From Bacteroidales bacterium (lineage in GTDB: Bacteria > Bacteroidota > Bacteroidia > Bacteroidales > UBA932), in contig JAFZMA010000078.1 in NCBI GenBank assembly GCA_017551215.1, positions 1 to 22,210 of the forward strand: a stretch of DNA of 22,210 nucleotides, written 5' to 3'. Of this stretch, positions 14,498 through 22,210 are shown piece after piece. The notes beneath the pieces are model-generated. The model had not been told where the DNA came from. It searched no databases and saw only the letters and a program-made list of their open reading frames with translations. The position numbers were made by a program, and so were the translations under genes. The stretch's first letter is position 1, and each line of letters opens with the position of its first letter.

Positions 14498-15766
14498 TTC
14501 GAACTTGCGGTAAAGTTGGATGGACGCCTTCTGCTTATCGCCCATGGGGCTGATAGTTTCTATTGTCAGCCTCATGGTGCTGCCGCTCTTGTCAAAAGAA
14601 ACGGCACAGACATCGGTGACCTTTTGCTGCCTCAATCCCTCCAACAGGTAGTTCTTCATACCTTCCTTCTTGATTTCCAGACTGTCTTTCAGGCGCTCCA
14701 GACTTGACTGCGGGAAGTTGCTCACGTCCAAATCAAATGAAAGCAAATCAGACTTACTGGCATCAAAGTCCATAGACAGCGTATCTCCTTTCAGCTCCCA
14801 CTGTCCTTCCATGAAGATTGTCAATGGAACAAGAACGTACACCTCCTTTTTCTCCTCCGGAAGCATAATCTGCATGCTAATATCCGTCTGGAAAGTCTTT
14901 TCAACCGTTTTGTCTTCTTTGAACACGTATGTCTGCATTTTATCGTTCAGACCCATCTCCCACATGCCCACTATCAAATCTTCAGAAACCTGATTAGAAA
15001 TATTGTCTGAATTGATTTTTATGTATCCTTCAATGTCCTTGTCGGAGATATTCATCAGCAACTTGTTCTCCCGGTTAAGCCGTTCCAGCTGGTATGCCAC
15101 CCTCAGATAAGAATCCCTTCTGGAAAAATACCGGTTGATATATAGAGTTGTAGCACCCAAGGCATAGAATTCCTTAATAATCACACGCAGGGCATCCAGA
15201 CTCGGAACCCCGCTGAAGTCCATTGCGGCAGGATTCATCTTCTGCAATATTTCTTCGTAATCCTCTTTACCCAAAGGGCGGCGGAACACGGGAGCATCCG
15301 CCATGACCTTTATCAGCGATCGCCTTAAATAATAGCAAAGCTGGACATTGTCGTAGAACTGGTTGTTTCCGATATTCATTCGGGCATCTATGCCGCTGTT
15401 GAAAGCATTCTCCTTGGTATCTGAAGTCCATCCCTTGATCTTCATAGGATCCTCATACAGATACTCGAATGCCAATTTAATCGTGTCCATCGGCAGTTTA
15501 TCTATAAGCTCCTGGTGTGTAGAAACATACATAGCCACCTTAAACAAGCTATCCTCTAAATGAATCTCTTCTTTGATTAAACGGGAAATCTCGTCTATGT
15601 CACATACCGCCATGATTGCCGTCTCCCGCTGAGCATTCTTCTGCTTGCTGTAATCTACATAGCGGTTAATCCCAAACGTAAGACCCACGCCGATTGATGT
15701 ACCGAGAATACTGATCAGTAACTGTCTCAACCAACTGTAACCGGTTTTTTTGCTGTTAATTTCCAT
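14495..15766 (-). CDS. Membrane-anchored protein of unknown function
   Basis: The 423-residue product is not a family I can name. It has one N-terminal membrane helix (about 13-33, LLISILGTSIGVGLTFGI) after a short polar start and no cleavage site, so it is probably an anchored protein with its bulk outside the cytoplasm. A helical, charged region follows (about 40-260), with a RETAIMAVCDIDEIS stretch. The last ~150 residues look like beta strands (VGMWEMG, TYVFKEDKTVEKTF, GQWELKGDTLSMDFD), similar in style to lipocalin-like 'threshold of response' domains common in Bacteroidota. It starts 9 bases after the TPR gene's stop and is almost certainly co-transcribed with it, so the two products probably act together. 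Confidence 0.75.
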   Translation of the reverse strand: MEINSKKTGYSWLRQLLISILGTSIGVGLTFGINRYVDYSKQKNAQRETAIMAVCDIDEISRLIKEEIHLEDSLFKVAMYVSTHQELIDKLPMDTIKLAFEYLYEDPMKIKGWTSDTKENAFNSGIDARMNIGNNQFYDNVQLCYYLRRSLIKVMADAPVFRRPLGKEDYEEILQKMNPAAMDFSGVPSLDALRVIIKEFYALGATTLYINRYFSRRDSYLRVAYQLERLNRENKLLMNISDKDIEGYIKINSDNISNQVSEDLIVGMWEMGLNDKMQTYVFKEDKTVEKTFQTDISMQIMLPEEKKEVYVLVPLTIFMEGQWELKGDTLSMDFDASKSDLLSFDLDVSNFPQSSLERLKDSLEIKKEGMKNYLLEGLRQQKVTDVCAVSFDKSGSTMRLTIETISPMGDKQKASIQLYRKFE

Positions 15767-15775
15767 ATCAATAAA

Positions 15776-16960
15776 CTACCGTTCTTCCATAAATAATTCG
15801 CCCTTAAGGAAATCCAGGTTCTCTTTGGCAAAAAGATAGCCTTTGGTTCCAGGACTCACAAACTTCAAATACTTCTCATACCATTCCACTGCCTGTTTGT
15901 AATCCTTCTTAATCTGATAGCAGTAGGCAATGGTAGAAAGAGCTGCAATATACTTGGGGTTATACTTGTAGGCTTCCTTGTAATGCTCTATTGCCTTATC
16001 CCAGGAATCCTGCCTCCTGTAATATCCCAAGCCATACAGCTGGTGCAGGCGTGACATCATGGCCTGATCCGGCTGAATCATGTTCATGGCCTTGTCCAGC
16101 CATGGTTTTACCTCACCTTCAAAAGGATACAGGAATTCCGACTTGATAGAGGCAATGGAATATGCCAGGTTCACATCGCTGGAATCAATCTCCCAGGCGG
16201 CAAGAAGTTCCTGCTCTGCCCGATACTTTGTCTGAGTATGCCAATAACTCTGGCCCAGAAAAAAGTGGATGGGATAGGAGTCGTTCCCCAGATCCTCCAG
16301 CCTCTGGAAAATCTTGATGGAAGAATCATAATCCCCTTTCCTGTAGAATGCAACACCTTGAAGCGGGGCAATGGTCATGTTGTCCGGATCTTCTGCCAGG
16401 AACGGTTGGCTGATGGCTATTACCCCGTCATAATCCTTAACGTCCAGAAGAATGCCCATCGCCTTAGAGAGGACAGTCTCGTTCATAGGCCTTAAAGCCA
16501 GGGACCTGCGGTAATACCAAAGGGCAGAATCTTTCTGGTCCATCTGACGGAAACCGTCTCCCACATAACTGATTACCGCTGGAATAGAGTCTAACTGAAG
16601 CACCGCCTTGCCGGTCTGAATGCTCTGCGGATATGCCTTAAGCCTATAGAAAGTCTGCATCAGCTTAACCTTGTAGAGGATATTGTCCGGCTTAAGGGAG
16701 GAGAGCAGAAAATATGTCCCCGATGCTTTTTCGTAGTCTCCGCTCTGGAAATGGCAATCCGCCAGCTCTGCCAGAACGACCTCGTCCATAGCTTCTGGTT
16801 GCACCAGCTCAGACAGCATTTCAATGGCGTCGTCTGTGCGGAAAATACTCTTCATGTAACGGGCCTGGGATAGCACGGAATCGCGATGGGTGGTCTGAGC
16901 ACCCAGCGGCACACTGGTCAGAAGCCATAAAACCACATAGATATAGAAGGCCTTTTTCAT
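15776..16960 (-). CDS. Exported tetratricopeptide repeat (TPR) protein
   Basis: The 394-residue product has a signal peptide (MKKAFYIYVVLWLLTSVPLGAQ, cleavage near 21). The remainder is a string of TPR-type helix pairs. Clear examples are ELADCHFQSGDYEKASGTYF, GVAFYRKGDYDSSIKIFQ and, near the C-terminus, ALSTIAYCYQIKKDYKQAVE. Such proteins scaffold protein complexes in the periplasm or at the outer membrane. No enzymatic motif is visible. It is the first gene of a two-gene operon with the membrane-anchored protein. The tRNA-Glu gene and its terminator lie immediately upstream. A TACCTTTA sequence in the gap could be a -7 element but is not convincing. Confidence 0.85.
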   Translation of the reverse strand: MKKAFYIYVVLWLLTSVPLGAQTTHRDSVLSQARYMKSIFRTDDAIEMLSELVQPEAMDEVVLAELADCHFQSGDYEKASGTYFLLSSLKPDNILYKVKLMQTFYRLKAYPQSIQTGKAVLQLDSIPAVISYVGDGFRQMDQKDSALWYYRRSLALRPMNETVLSKAMGILLDVKDYDGVIAISQPFLAEDPDNMTIAPLQGVAFYRKGDYDSSIKIFQRLEDLGNDSYPIHFFLGQSYWHTQTKYRAEQELLAAWEIDSSDVNLAYSIASIKSEFLYPFEGEVKPWLDKAMNMIQPDQAMMSRLHQLYGLGYYRRQDSWDKAIEHYKEAYKYNPKYIAALSTIAYCYQIKKDYKQAVEWYEKYLKFVSPGTKGYLFAKENLDFLKGELFMEER

Positions 16961-17003
16961 TATCTAAACTGCTAAATCGCAGAGAAGATAAAGAGATAAA
17001 GGT

Positions 17004-17037
17004 AATAAAAAAAAGGAAAACTCTCTCGAATTTTCCT
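17004..17037 (-). terminator. Rho-independent terminator of tRNA-Glu
   Basis: On the minus strand, AGGAAAA (17037-17031) pairs with TTTTCCT (17020-17014) over a 10-base loop. Further A-T and G-T pairs can lengthen the stem to about 10. An uninterrupted run of eight T follows from the end of the stem (17014-17007). It lies a few bases after the tRNA 3' end, the textbook place and shape. Confidence 0.8.
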
Positions 17038-17043
17038 CTTGTG

Positions 17044-17115
17044 TAGGAGATAGGAGAATCGAACTCCTATTTAGGGAATGAGAATCCCTTGTCCTAACCG
17101 TTAGACGAATCTCCC
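17044..17115 (-). tRNA. tRNA-Glu (anticodon CTC)
   Basis: The minus strand folds into a full cloverleaf of 71 bases plus discriminator. The acceptor is GGGAGAT with ATCTCCT (first pair G-U). The D arm is GTCT-AACGGTTA-GGAC. The anticodon stem AGGGA/TCCCT encloses loop TTCTCAT, giving anticodon CTC. The T arm is AGGAG-TTCGATT-CTCCT. The D-arm sequence TTCGTCTAACGGTTAGGAC is typical of glutamate tRNAs. CCA is not encoded. It has its own promoter and terminator and reads GAG codons, which are frequent in the neighbouring genes. The usual Glu(TTC) gene must be elsewhere. Confidence 0.95.
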
Positions 17116-17134
17116 GTTTCCCCGATTGGGACTG

Positions 17135-17165
17135 CAAAGATATGAAATAGTTTTATTTCTGCAAG
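17135..17165 (-). promoter_or_regulatory. Promoter of tRNA-Glu
   Basis: On the minus strand CTTG (17165-17162), 19 bases, then TATCTTTG (17142-17135). The -7 is perfect and the -33 has one mismatch. The start would be about a dozen bases before the mature tRNA 5' end, a short 5' leader for RNase P removal. Confidence 0.6.
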
Positions 17166-17172
17166 TTTTATT

Positions 17173-18114
17173 TCAGTAGCGGTCGTTGTCCGGAGTGGTC
17201 TCTTCGCTCTTTATGAGTTCAACTGCAGCCTGCTCTCCAAGAGAAAGCTTTATGGTGCTGTTGTCTTCTACAGGCTTGTACCAGCTCTTGGAAGAGAAGT
17301 ATTCCTTCAGGTCTGCAGATGTGAAGTTGTAACCGTGGCGGGCAAGGATCTCGTTGCGCATTATGCGGAGGGTCTTCTTGTCAAAGCCCCTTACCATAGA
17401 CCCGTTTATCAGCATCATACCCGTCCAAGGGAAACGTCCTTCTCCCTTGTCTATATACTTGAGGCGGGCGTAGAGATCGCCTTGGGTCCATGAATCCGAA
17501 CTCTCATCGTATGTGGCCTTGTATAGTTCCATTCCCGCTAGGGTTAAGTCGTAGAAGAAACTGTTGTTGTCAACGATTATGATATTGGACGGAGTCTCGA
17601 ATTCTTCTCCAAACTTGAAGGATGTCTTCTGCGGAACAAGGCTTCCGAGAATGCAGTCGCCGTAGTCAAAAAGATACTTCTGCCCCTTCTCATCTACATA
17701 TTCTCCGTTCATCTGCGCCATCTGGTCAAGTGTCATTTTATCGTACAGGTTATCATCATCACTAAAGCGGAACACTATCTCAGAAAGCAGGCCATTGTGG
17801 AAAACCTCCAGGAAATGCCATGCATTCTTTTGGTCATAGACATATTTTACAATGTCCCCGGCCCTTCCAATAGCTGCATAGTCACTGTCTTCGTCACGGC
17901 TGGCAAGGGTGTAAACCCCGGCTGTTTCCGTTGGTTTGAGGGCAAAACGGTAACCTCCCTCATGGCAGGATCCGCCCATAAATGTCAGGTTGTCTTCAGA
18001 GCCATCCATAACAAAGACGAGATCTCCGGTCATCCACATGTATTTTCCCTTGAACTGGGAGAAAGCGCTTGAGCACAAAAGAAGGAGCGCAATAATAGAC
18101 AGTATCTTTTTCAT
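17173..18114 (-). CDS. Secreted protein with YARHG domain
   Basis: The product is 313 residues from the ATG at 18114 (MKKILSIIALLLLCSSAFSQ), with a signal peptide cleaved near residue 19. The N-terminal two thirds is beta-rich with no family I recognise. Residues about 247-281 form a YARHG domain (LRIMRNEILARHGYNF, then DLKEYFSSKSWYKP), an extracellular module of unknown role found in many Bacteroidota and Firmicutes surface proteins. An 11-residue longer start at 18147 is possible but would put hydrophobic residues ahead of a canonical MKK start. It lies just upstream of tRNA-Glu on the same strand and diverges from the serine hydrolase gene. Confidence 0.82.
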   Translation of the reverse strand: MKKILSIIALLLLCSSAFSQFKGKYMWMTGDLVFVMDGSEDNLTFMGGSCHEGGYRFALKPTETAGVYTLASRDEDSDYAAIGRAGDIVKYVYDQKNAWHFLEVFHNGLLSEIVFRFSDDDNLYDKMTLDQMAQMNGEYVDEKGQKYLFDYGDCILGSLVPQKTSFKFGEEFETPSNIIIVDNNSFFYDLTLAGMELYKATYDESSDSWTQGDLYARLKYIDKGEGRFPWTGMMLINGSMVRGFDKKTLRIMRNEILARHGYNFTSADLKEYFSSKSWYKPVEDNSTIKLSLGEQAAVELIKSEETTPDNDRY

Positions 18115-18135
18115 CGCGATAAATATTGGTATGAA

Positions 18136-18168
18136 CAAAGATAGCAAATCTTGCCCAATTTGATTAAA
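18136..18168 (-). promoter_or_regulatory. Promoter of the YARHG gene
   Basis: On the minus strand TTTA (18168-18165), 21 bases, then TATCTTTG (18143-18136), about 22 bases before the ATG. The -7 is perfect and the -33 has one mismatch. The -33 bases are also part of the plus-strand -7 element at 18165-18172. Confidence 0.5.
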
Positions 18169-18172
18169 TTTG
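18165..18172 (+). promoter_or_regulatory. Candidate -7 element for the serine hydrolase gene
   Basis: TAAATTTG matches TAnnTTTG perfectly, 26 bases before the ATG at 18199. No TTTG is found 19-21 bases upstream. It overlaps the -33 element of the divergent YARHG promoter, so the two may compete for polymerase. Confidence 0.4.
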
Positions 18173-18198
18173 TGAGTTAGTGCATAATACTCGGCGAT

Positions 18199-19425
18199 AT
18201 GAACAGCAAACTGAACAGATTTTTATGCGGTGCGTGCCTGATTGTGGCCATCGCGGCTCTAATGATCCAGCTGGCGGGCTGCAAGAATGAAAATAAAACC
18301 ATGGAACAGAGACAGGCAGCTTTTGAAGACTCTCTTCTTACAATGATCCGGGAGCACAACATCCCTATGATTCAGGTAAAATACACTGCTCCAGGCGATA
18401 GCATCTATTGCCAGGTGGGAGTGACCCCTTGGTCCAAGGAAGAGCCGGTGGCAATCGACTCTGCCGCTGTGGGAGCGGAAGAGTGGAGCAAACTCAAGTT
18501 CAGTTACAGGGAAACCGGCAAGGCAGACTACGAAAAAGAGGCAGTGTTCCAGGCCGCATCGCTGAGTAAAGTTGTGTTCGCATACATTGTGCTCAAGATG
18601 TACGACCAGGGAGAAATAGACATAGACTGCCCTCTCCACGTATATACAGACATAGACCGCTTTGTAGATAAGGACATGGCAAAGAAGCTGACTGCCAGGC
18701 TGATACTCATGCACCGCAGCGGCATAGACGACTGGGCGGCGAGCCCTTCTTCAGACGCATGGCCAACCTCTCCAATCAAGTTCACGTTCCCTGTGGACTC
18801 CATCTTCGGATATTCCGGAGAAGGCTATGCTTTCCTTCAGAGAGCCGTAGAGGCAATCAAGGGAAAAGACATCCAGTCCATAGCAAAGGAATATGTGTTT
18901 GAACCTCTGGACATGCCTCTGAGTTCATACGAATGGATACCGGAATTCGAGGGAATAACCACCGCATCCGTAAGGCGCAACGGAGAAAGCCAGGGTGTAA
19001 GGCAGTTCCCACGCCAGAATGTGGCATACACCCTGAGAACCAACGCCATAGACTACACCAAGTTCCTGATTGCCCTGATGAACGGCACCGGCCTCAAGCC
19101 GCAGACTCACGCCCTGATGATAACCCCATGCAGCGGACCGGCCACACAGTTCCCGCCAAAAATCAGGCCTGTAGACGAGAAGAAATCCATCTTCTGGGGA
19201 CTGGGCGTAGGCATAGAGGAGAACCCTCATTACGGAAGGGTGCTCTGGCACTGGGGAGACAACGGCAACACCAAAGCCCTGTTTATCATCCTGCCGGCAC
19301 AGAAAAAGACCCTCATCTACTTTGCCAACAGCGGCGCCGGGCACGACATTGCAAATGATGTCATAAAACTTTTCCTCGGCGATGAGGAAACTCTGGACAT
19401 TCAGGACTGGATACAGCAAGAATAG
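18199..19425 (+). CDS. Serine hydrolase lipoprotein, beta-lactamase (class C/PBP) family
   Basis: The 408-residue product starts with a lipoprotein signal peptide (lipobox LAGC, Cys28). It has the active-site set of the beta-lactamase/esterase family: S-x-x-K as SLSK (Ser121, Lys124) in AVFQAASLSKVVFAYIVLK, the YxN-equivalent YSG in GYSGEGYAFLQ (Tyr205), and the HxG-type WHWGDN (His351). Relatives act as D-Ala-D-Ala carboxypeptidases, D-amino-peptidases or esterases; the motifs alone do not show beta-lactamase activity. The substrate may be wall peptides or an acyl ester. It ends 53 bases before the ketoacyl synthase gene on the same strand, so co-transcription with the lipid cluster is possible but not shown. 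Confidence 0.88.
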   Translation: MNSKLNRFLCGACLIVAIAALMIQLAGCKNENKTMEQRQAAFEDSLLTMIREHNIPMIQVKYTAPGDSIYCQVGVTPWSKEEPVAIDSAAVGAEEWSKLKFSYRETGKADYEKEAVFQAASLSKVVFAYIVLKMYDQGEIDIDCPLHVYTDIDRFVDKDMAKKLTARLILMHRSGIDDWAASPSSDAWPTSPIKFTFPVDSIFGYSGEGYAFLQRAVEAIKGKDIQSIAKEYVFEPLDMPLSSYEWIPEFEGITTASVRRNGESQGVRQFPRQNVAYTLRTNAIDYTKFLIALMNGTGLKPQTHALMITPCSGPATQFPPKIRPVDEKKSIFWGLGVGIEENPHYGRVLWHWGDNGNTKALFIILPAQKKTLIYFANSGAGHDIANDVIKLFLGDEETLDIQDWIQQE

Positions 19426-19478
19426 CGCGGCTCAATACCACAGAAAACCAAAAATTGCTATCTTGCGCACTTTAATTT

Positions 19479-20699
19479 ATGAAAAGAAGAGTTGTTATAA
19501 CAGGAATGGGAATTTACTCCTGTCTGGGAAAGACGCTGGACGAGGTTAGGGATTCCCTTTATACAGGACGCAGCGGTATTGTGTTCGACCCGATCAGAAA
19601 GGAAATGGGATTTTTGTCCGCACTCACCGGACACCTGGAAATTCCAAACCTCAAGGGAATTCTCAGCCGCAATCAGAGAGTATATATGCCGGAGCAGGCC
19701 ATGTACGCGTATTGCGCTACGGCAGACGCGCTTAGGGCGGCAAACATAGACCAGGAATATCTGGATACCCACGAGGTGGGACTCCTCTACGGAAACGATT
19801 CCAGCGCAGAGCCGGTAGTTGCCAGCGTGGATGCCATGAGGCAGAAGGGAGACACATCCCTGATAGGCAGCGGCGGAATATTCAAGAGCATGAATTCCAC
19901 CGTTACCATGAACCTTTCCTGCATATTCAAACTCAAGGGAATCAACCTTACCGTATCCGGAGCATGCGCCAGCGGCTCACATTCCATAGGCTGGGGCAGC
20001 ATGCTCATTCAGAACGGATTGCAGGACATGGTAATCTGCGGCGGAGCTCAGGAAGTGAACCCGTTCTCCGTCTGCAGTTTCGACGGCATCGGAGCTTTCT
20101 CCAAGAGAGAGGACGAGCCGCAGAAAGCATCCCGCCCTTTCGACCGCCACAGAGACGGACTCGTTCCTTCCGGCGGTGCCGCAACGGTAATTCTGGAAGA
20201 CTATGAGAGCGCTGTAAAGAGAGGCGCCCCTATAATCGCTGAGGTTATGGGATATGGATTTTCCTCCAATGGAGACCACATCTCCGTTCCAAACGTGGAC
20301 GGGCCGGCCAGAAGCCTGAGGATGGCCCTGGCGCATTCCGGAATGACACCGGACCAGATAGGCTACATCAACGCCCACGCCACCAGCACAATGGTGGGAG
20401 ACCAGAACGAGGCCAAAGCCATCTACCAGGTATTCGGAGACAAGATGCCTCCTGTAACCAGCACCAAGAGCCAGACCGGACACGAGATGTGGATGGCCGG
20501 AGCCAGTGAGGTCATCTACTCCATACTCATGATGAAGAACGGCTTTATCGGAGCCAACATAAACTTTGAGGAGCCGGACGAGGATTCCGCCAAGCTGAAC
20601 ATTCCGGCAACCCGCATAGAAAGGAGCTTTGACACGTTCCTTTCCAACTCGTTCGGATTCGGCGGCACAAACTCCACACTCGTGGTCAAAAACCTTTGA
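19479..20699 (+). CDS. Beta-ketoacyl-ACP synthase (KAS I/II-type condensing enzyme)
   Basis: This enzyme extends an acyl chain by decarboxylative condensation with malonyl-ACP. The 406-residue product has the full thiolase-fold catalytic set: Cys163 in SGACASGSH, His300 in INAHATSTMVGD, His335 after Lys330 in TSTKSQTGHEMWMAG, and a GFGGTNS glycine turn near the end. It is therefore a working condensing enzyme and not a chain-length factor, which lacks the Cys. The C-H-H pattern alone could be housekeeping FabF/FabB. However, the gene sits with its own ACP and an MMPL exporter and not with fabD/fabG/acpP, which points to a secondary aryl-polyene, resorcinol or unusual-lipid pathway. No promoter is certain; TATCTTGC just upstream is a weak candidate. 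Confidence 0.92.
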   Translation: MKRRVVITGMGIYSCLGKTLDEVRDSLYTGRSGIVFDPIRKEMGFLSALTGHLEIPNLKGILSRNQRVYMPEQAMYAYCATADALRAANIDQEYLDTHEVGLLYGNDSSAEPVVASVDAMRQKGDTSLIGSGGIFKSMNSTVTMNLSCIFKLKGINLTVSGACASGSHSIGWGSMLIQNGLQDMVICGGAQEVNPFSVCSFDGIGAFSKREDEPQKASRPFDRHRDGLVPSGGAATVILEDYESAVKRGAPIIAEVMGYGFSSNGDHISVPNVDGPARSLRMALAHSGMTPDQIGYINAHATSTMVGDQNEAKAIYQVFGDKMPPVTSTKSQTGHEMWMAGASEVIYSILMMKNGFIGANINFEEPDEDSAKLNIPATRIERSFDTFLSNSFGFGGTNSTLVVKNL

Positions 20700-20720
20700 T
20701 AATAACCTAAAACCGACAAT

Positions 20721-20969
20721 ATGACTAAAGAAGAACTGATTGCCAAGACCATAGACATTCTGGCAGAAGAATTCGAGGTTGAAAAAGAGGAGATTACTCC
20801 GGATGCAGACATCAAGAAAACCCTGGATCTTGACAGTCTTTCCCTGGTTGACCTTGTTGCCCTGATAGAAGAGACATTCGATCTGAAAATCAAGGGAACA
20901 GACCTTATGAAGACAACTACTTTCAGCCAGCTCTACGACTTCCTCTTCGAGAGAATTTCCAGCAAGTAA
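20721..20969 (+). CDS. Acyl carrier protein (pathway-specific)
   Basis: The small acidic protein (82 residues) carries the acyl chain on a phosphopantetheine arm. The attachment site is Ser39 in DLDSLSLVDL, the classic DSL motif, flanked by four predicted helices. The sequence differs from the usual AcpP (for example no 'LGADSLD'), consistent with a dedicated carrier for the neighbouring condensing enzyme. It starts 21 bases after the synthase stop, and its TAA is immediately followed by the ATG of the exporter gene (TAAATG), so the three genes form one transcription unit. Confidence 0.92.
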   Translation: MTKEELIAKTIDILAEEFEVEKEEITPDADIKKTLDLDSLSLVDLVALIEETFDLKIKGTDLMKTTTFSQLYDFLFERISSK

Positions 20970-22210
20970 ATGACAGGTCTGGCCCTGGCCGCCTATCGCT
21001 TTTTCAGGAAAAGGCGCGCGCTATTCTACATAATTCTCCTGGGCAGTTTCATCCTTCTGGCTTTTCTGGCCGGACGGATGTACTACGAGGAAGACATAAC
21101 CAAACTCCTTCCAGCAACAGAGGGAAACAGCGGCGTGCGCTATGTCTTTGACAAACTTAAGGTTAAGGACAAGATATTTGTAGAGCTCCGCATTACGGAC
21201 ACAACCATGGCTCCACAAGACATGGTGGACACTCTGGTCTCGGCATCAGACCGTCTCTGCGATTCCATCAAGGCTCACGACCCGGACGGCTACGCAGAAG
21301 ACATCTTCAACAAGATAGACCCGTCTTTGATAGAGAGTGGAGCAAACCTCATTCTGGATAACGCTCCATGCTTTCTGGACAGCACGTTCTACCCGTCTCT
21401 AGACAATCTGCTGAACGTCAAGAGCCTGGATTCCATAATGCAGGCAAACGCAGACCTTCTGGAAGATGATCCGTCCGGAATGTGGTACGACATAATCTGC
21501 AAAGACCCTCTGGCTTTCCGTAGCCTGGCTATGAAAAACCTTGCCTCCGCCGGCGGAGACCTTTCAGATGGTTCCGCCCACAAGGAAAAGGGAAAACTCA
21601 CCCTCACAGACTTTCATCTGATGAGCTCAGACAGCACAGTGGCTTTGGCATACGTCTCCCCTGCGTTCCGTGCAATGGACAGCAAATCAGGTTCTAAGCT
21701 CATAAGCCTCATAGAACGGGAAGCGGAAGAACTCTACAGGGTTTGTCCTCAGGTAGAGGTACTCATCTGCGGCAAATCCACCAAGAGTGTCTACACCGCA
21801 CGCCGCATAAAGAAAGACCTTGTGCTGACCATCAGCATAGCCCTGCTTTTCATAATCCTCATCATCGGATATTGCTTCCGCACAAAAGACACGCTGCTCT
21901 ATTTGCTGGCGCCTCTTGTATGGGGAGTGGTAATGGCCATAGCCGCCGTCTACCTCATACAGCAGGAAATGTCTTTCATAGCTCTTGGCATAGGCTGCAT
22001 AGTCATAGGAGTGGCGCTCAGCTACTGCATACACATAATAACCCACCATAAGTATATCGCTTCTGTAGAGCAAGTTATAAAAGACCAGGCAAAACCAGTG
22101 GCGCTTGGATGCATCACCACCGTAGGCTCCCTGCTGGGTCTGATTTTCACAAAATCATCTCTCCTCAGCGATTTTGGCCTCATGGCATCTCTGGTGATGA
22201 TAGGCACCAC
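20970..22210 (+). CDS. MMPL/RND superfamily exporter (3' end outside window)
   Basis: The frame is open from the ATG at 20970 to the window edge, 413 codons without a stop. There is a membrane helix at about 17-36 after a basic start. A large soluble domain follows (about 40-280) beginning YYEEDITKLLPATEGN, the periplasmic-domain entry seen in MMPL-type proteins. Several packed helices follow from about 284: LVLTISIALLFIILIIGYCF, then a YLLAPLVWGVVMAIAAVYLI segment and FIALGIGCIVIGVALSYCIHII. This is the first half of an RND/patched-like transporter for hydrophobic products, as found in aryl-polyene and glycolipid clusters. A second similar half should lie downstream. The product would move a lipid or polyene across the inner membrane. 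Confidence 0.85.
   Translation, partial: MTGLALAAYRFFRKRRALFYIILLGSFILLAFLAGRMYYEEDITKLLPATEGNSGVRYVFDKLKVKDKIFVELRITDTTMAPQDMVDTLVSASDRLCDSIKAHDPDGYAEDIFNKIDPSLIESGANLILDNAPCFLDSTFYPSLDNLLNVKSLDSIMQANADLLEDDPSGMWYDIICKDPLAFRSLAMKNLASAGGDLSDGSAHKEKGKLTLTDFHLMSSDSTVALAYVSPAFRAMDSKSGSKLISLIEREAEELYRVCPQVEVLICGKSTKSVYTARRIKKDLVLTISIALLFIILIIGYCFRTKDTLLYLLAPLVWGVVMAIAAVYLIQQEMSFIALGIGCIVIGVALSYCIHIITHHKYIASVEQVIKDQAKPVALGCITTVGSLLGLIFTKSSLLSDFGLMASLVMIGT

Noticed and set aside
18925..19419. Minus-strand frame opposite the serine hydrolase
   Set aside because: Antisense shadow; the plus strand carries the SxxK, Tyr and HxG motifs.
18199..19425. Serine hydrolase as an antibiotic-resistance beta-lactamase
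   Set aside because: The motifs are shared by carboxypeptidases and esterases; the YSG in place of YxN and the divergence from class C enzymes give no support for resistance.

Overview
The window looks like chromosome of a member of the Bacteroidota, most likely Bacteroidales. The signs are a FeoA-FeoB fusion, DUF4465 and fimbrillin-like lipoproteins, a membrane CdaA, an apparent SAM-II riboswitch, and promoter-like sequences fitting the Bacteroides pattern (-33 TTTG, about 20 bases, -7 TAnnTTTG) instead of the usual bacterial -35/-10. Start codons rarely have a clear Shine-Dalgarno sequence, also typical of this phylum. I see no insertion sequence, phage gene, integrase or CRISPR array. The genus cannot be fixed from this sequence.

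Layout. The left edge (1-62) holds the signal peptide of an outward-facing minus-strand gene. metK follows on plus, behind a near-perfect promoter and a leader that reads as a SAM-II riboswitch. It converges on mutS2 and shares an 8-base palindrome with it that holds both stop codons. mutS2 lies downstream of a PHP phosphoesterase gene on minus. From the divergent start come comF and cdaA (c-di-AMP synthase) on plus. The 3' end of cdaA overlaps by 29 bases a convergent gene for a small secreted helical protein. A secreted C69 dipeptidase is next, then two hairpins.

The middle (9050-10790) is a minus-strand surface unit: a 50-residue peptide gene and a fimbrillin-like lipoprotein gene, behind a good promoter and a 116-base nested inverted repeat. 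feoAB (minus, iron uptake) diverges from a DUF4465 lipoprotein gene (plus). That gene abuts, stop against stop, a two-gene minus operon (TPR protein, then a membrane-anchored protein of unknown role). A tRNA-Glu(CTC) gene with its own promoter and terminator precedes that operon.

On the right, a YARHG-domain secreted protein (minus) and a serine-hydrolase lipoprotein (plus) diverge from overlapping promoter elements. The window ends in a tight plus-strand operon: beta-ketoacyl-ACP synthase, acyl carrier protein, and a truncated MMPL/RND exporter. That trio is the usual signature of an aryl-polyene or related envelope-lipid cluster, which would continue past the right edge.

Most of the window is compact housekeeping and envelope genes. 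The best leads are the right-edge lipid/polyene cluster, the metK riboswitch, the foldback next to the fimbrillin unit, the TPR/anchor pair, and the tail-to-tail stop-codon junctions.
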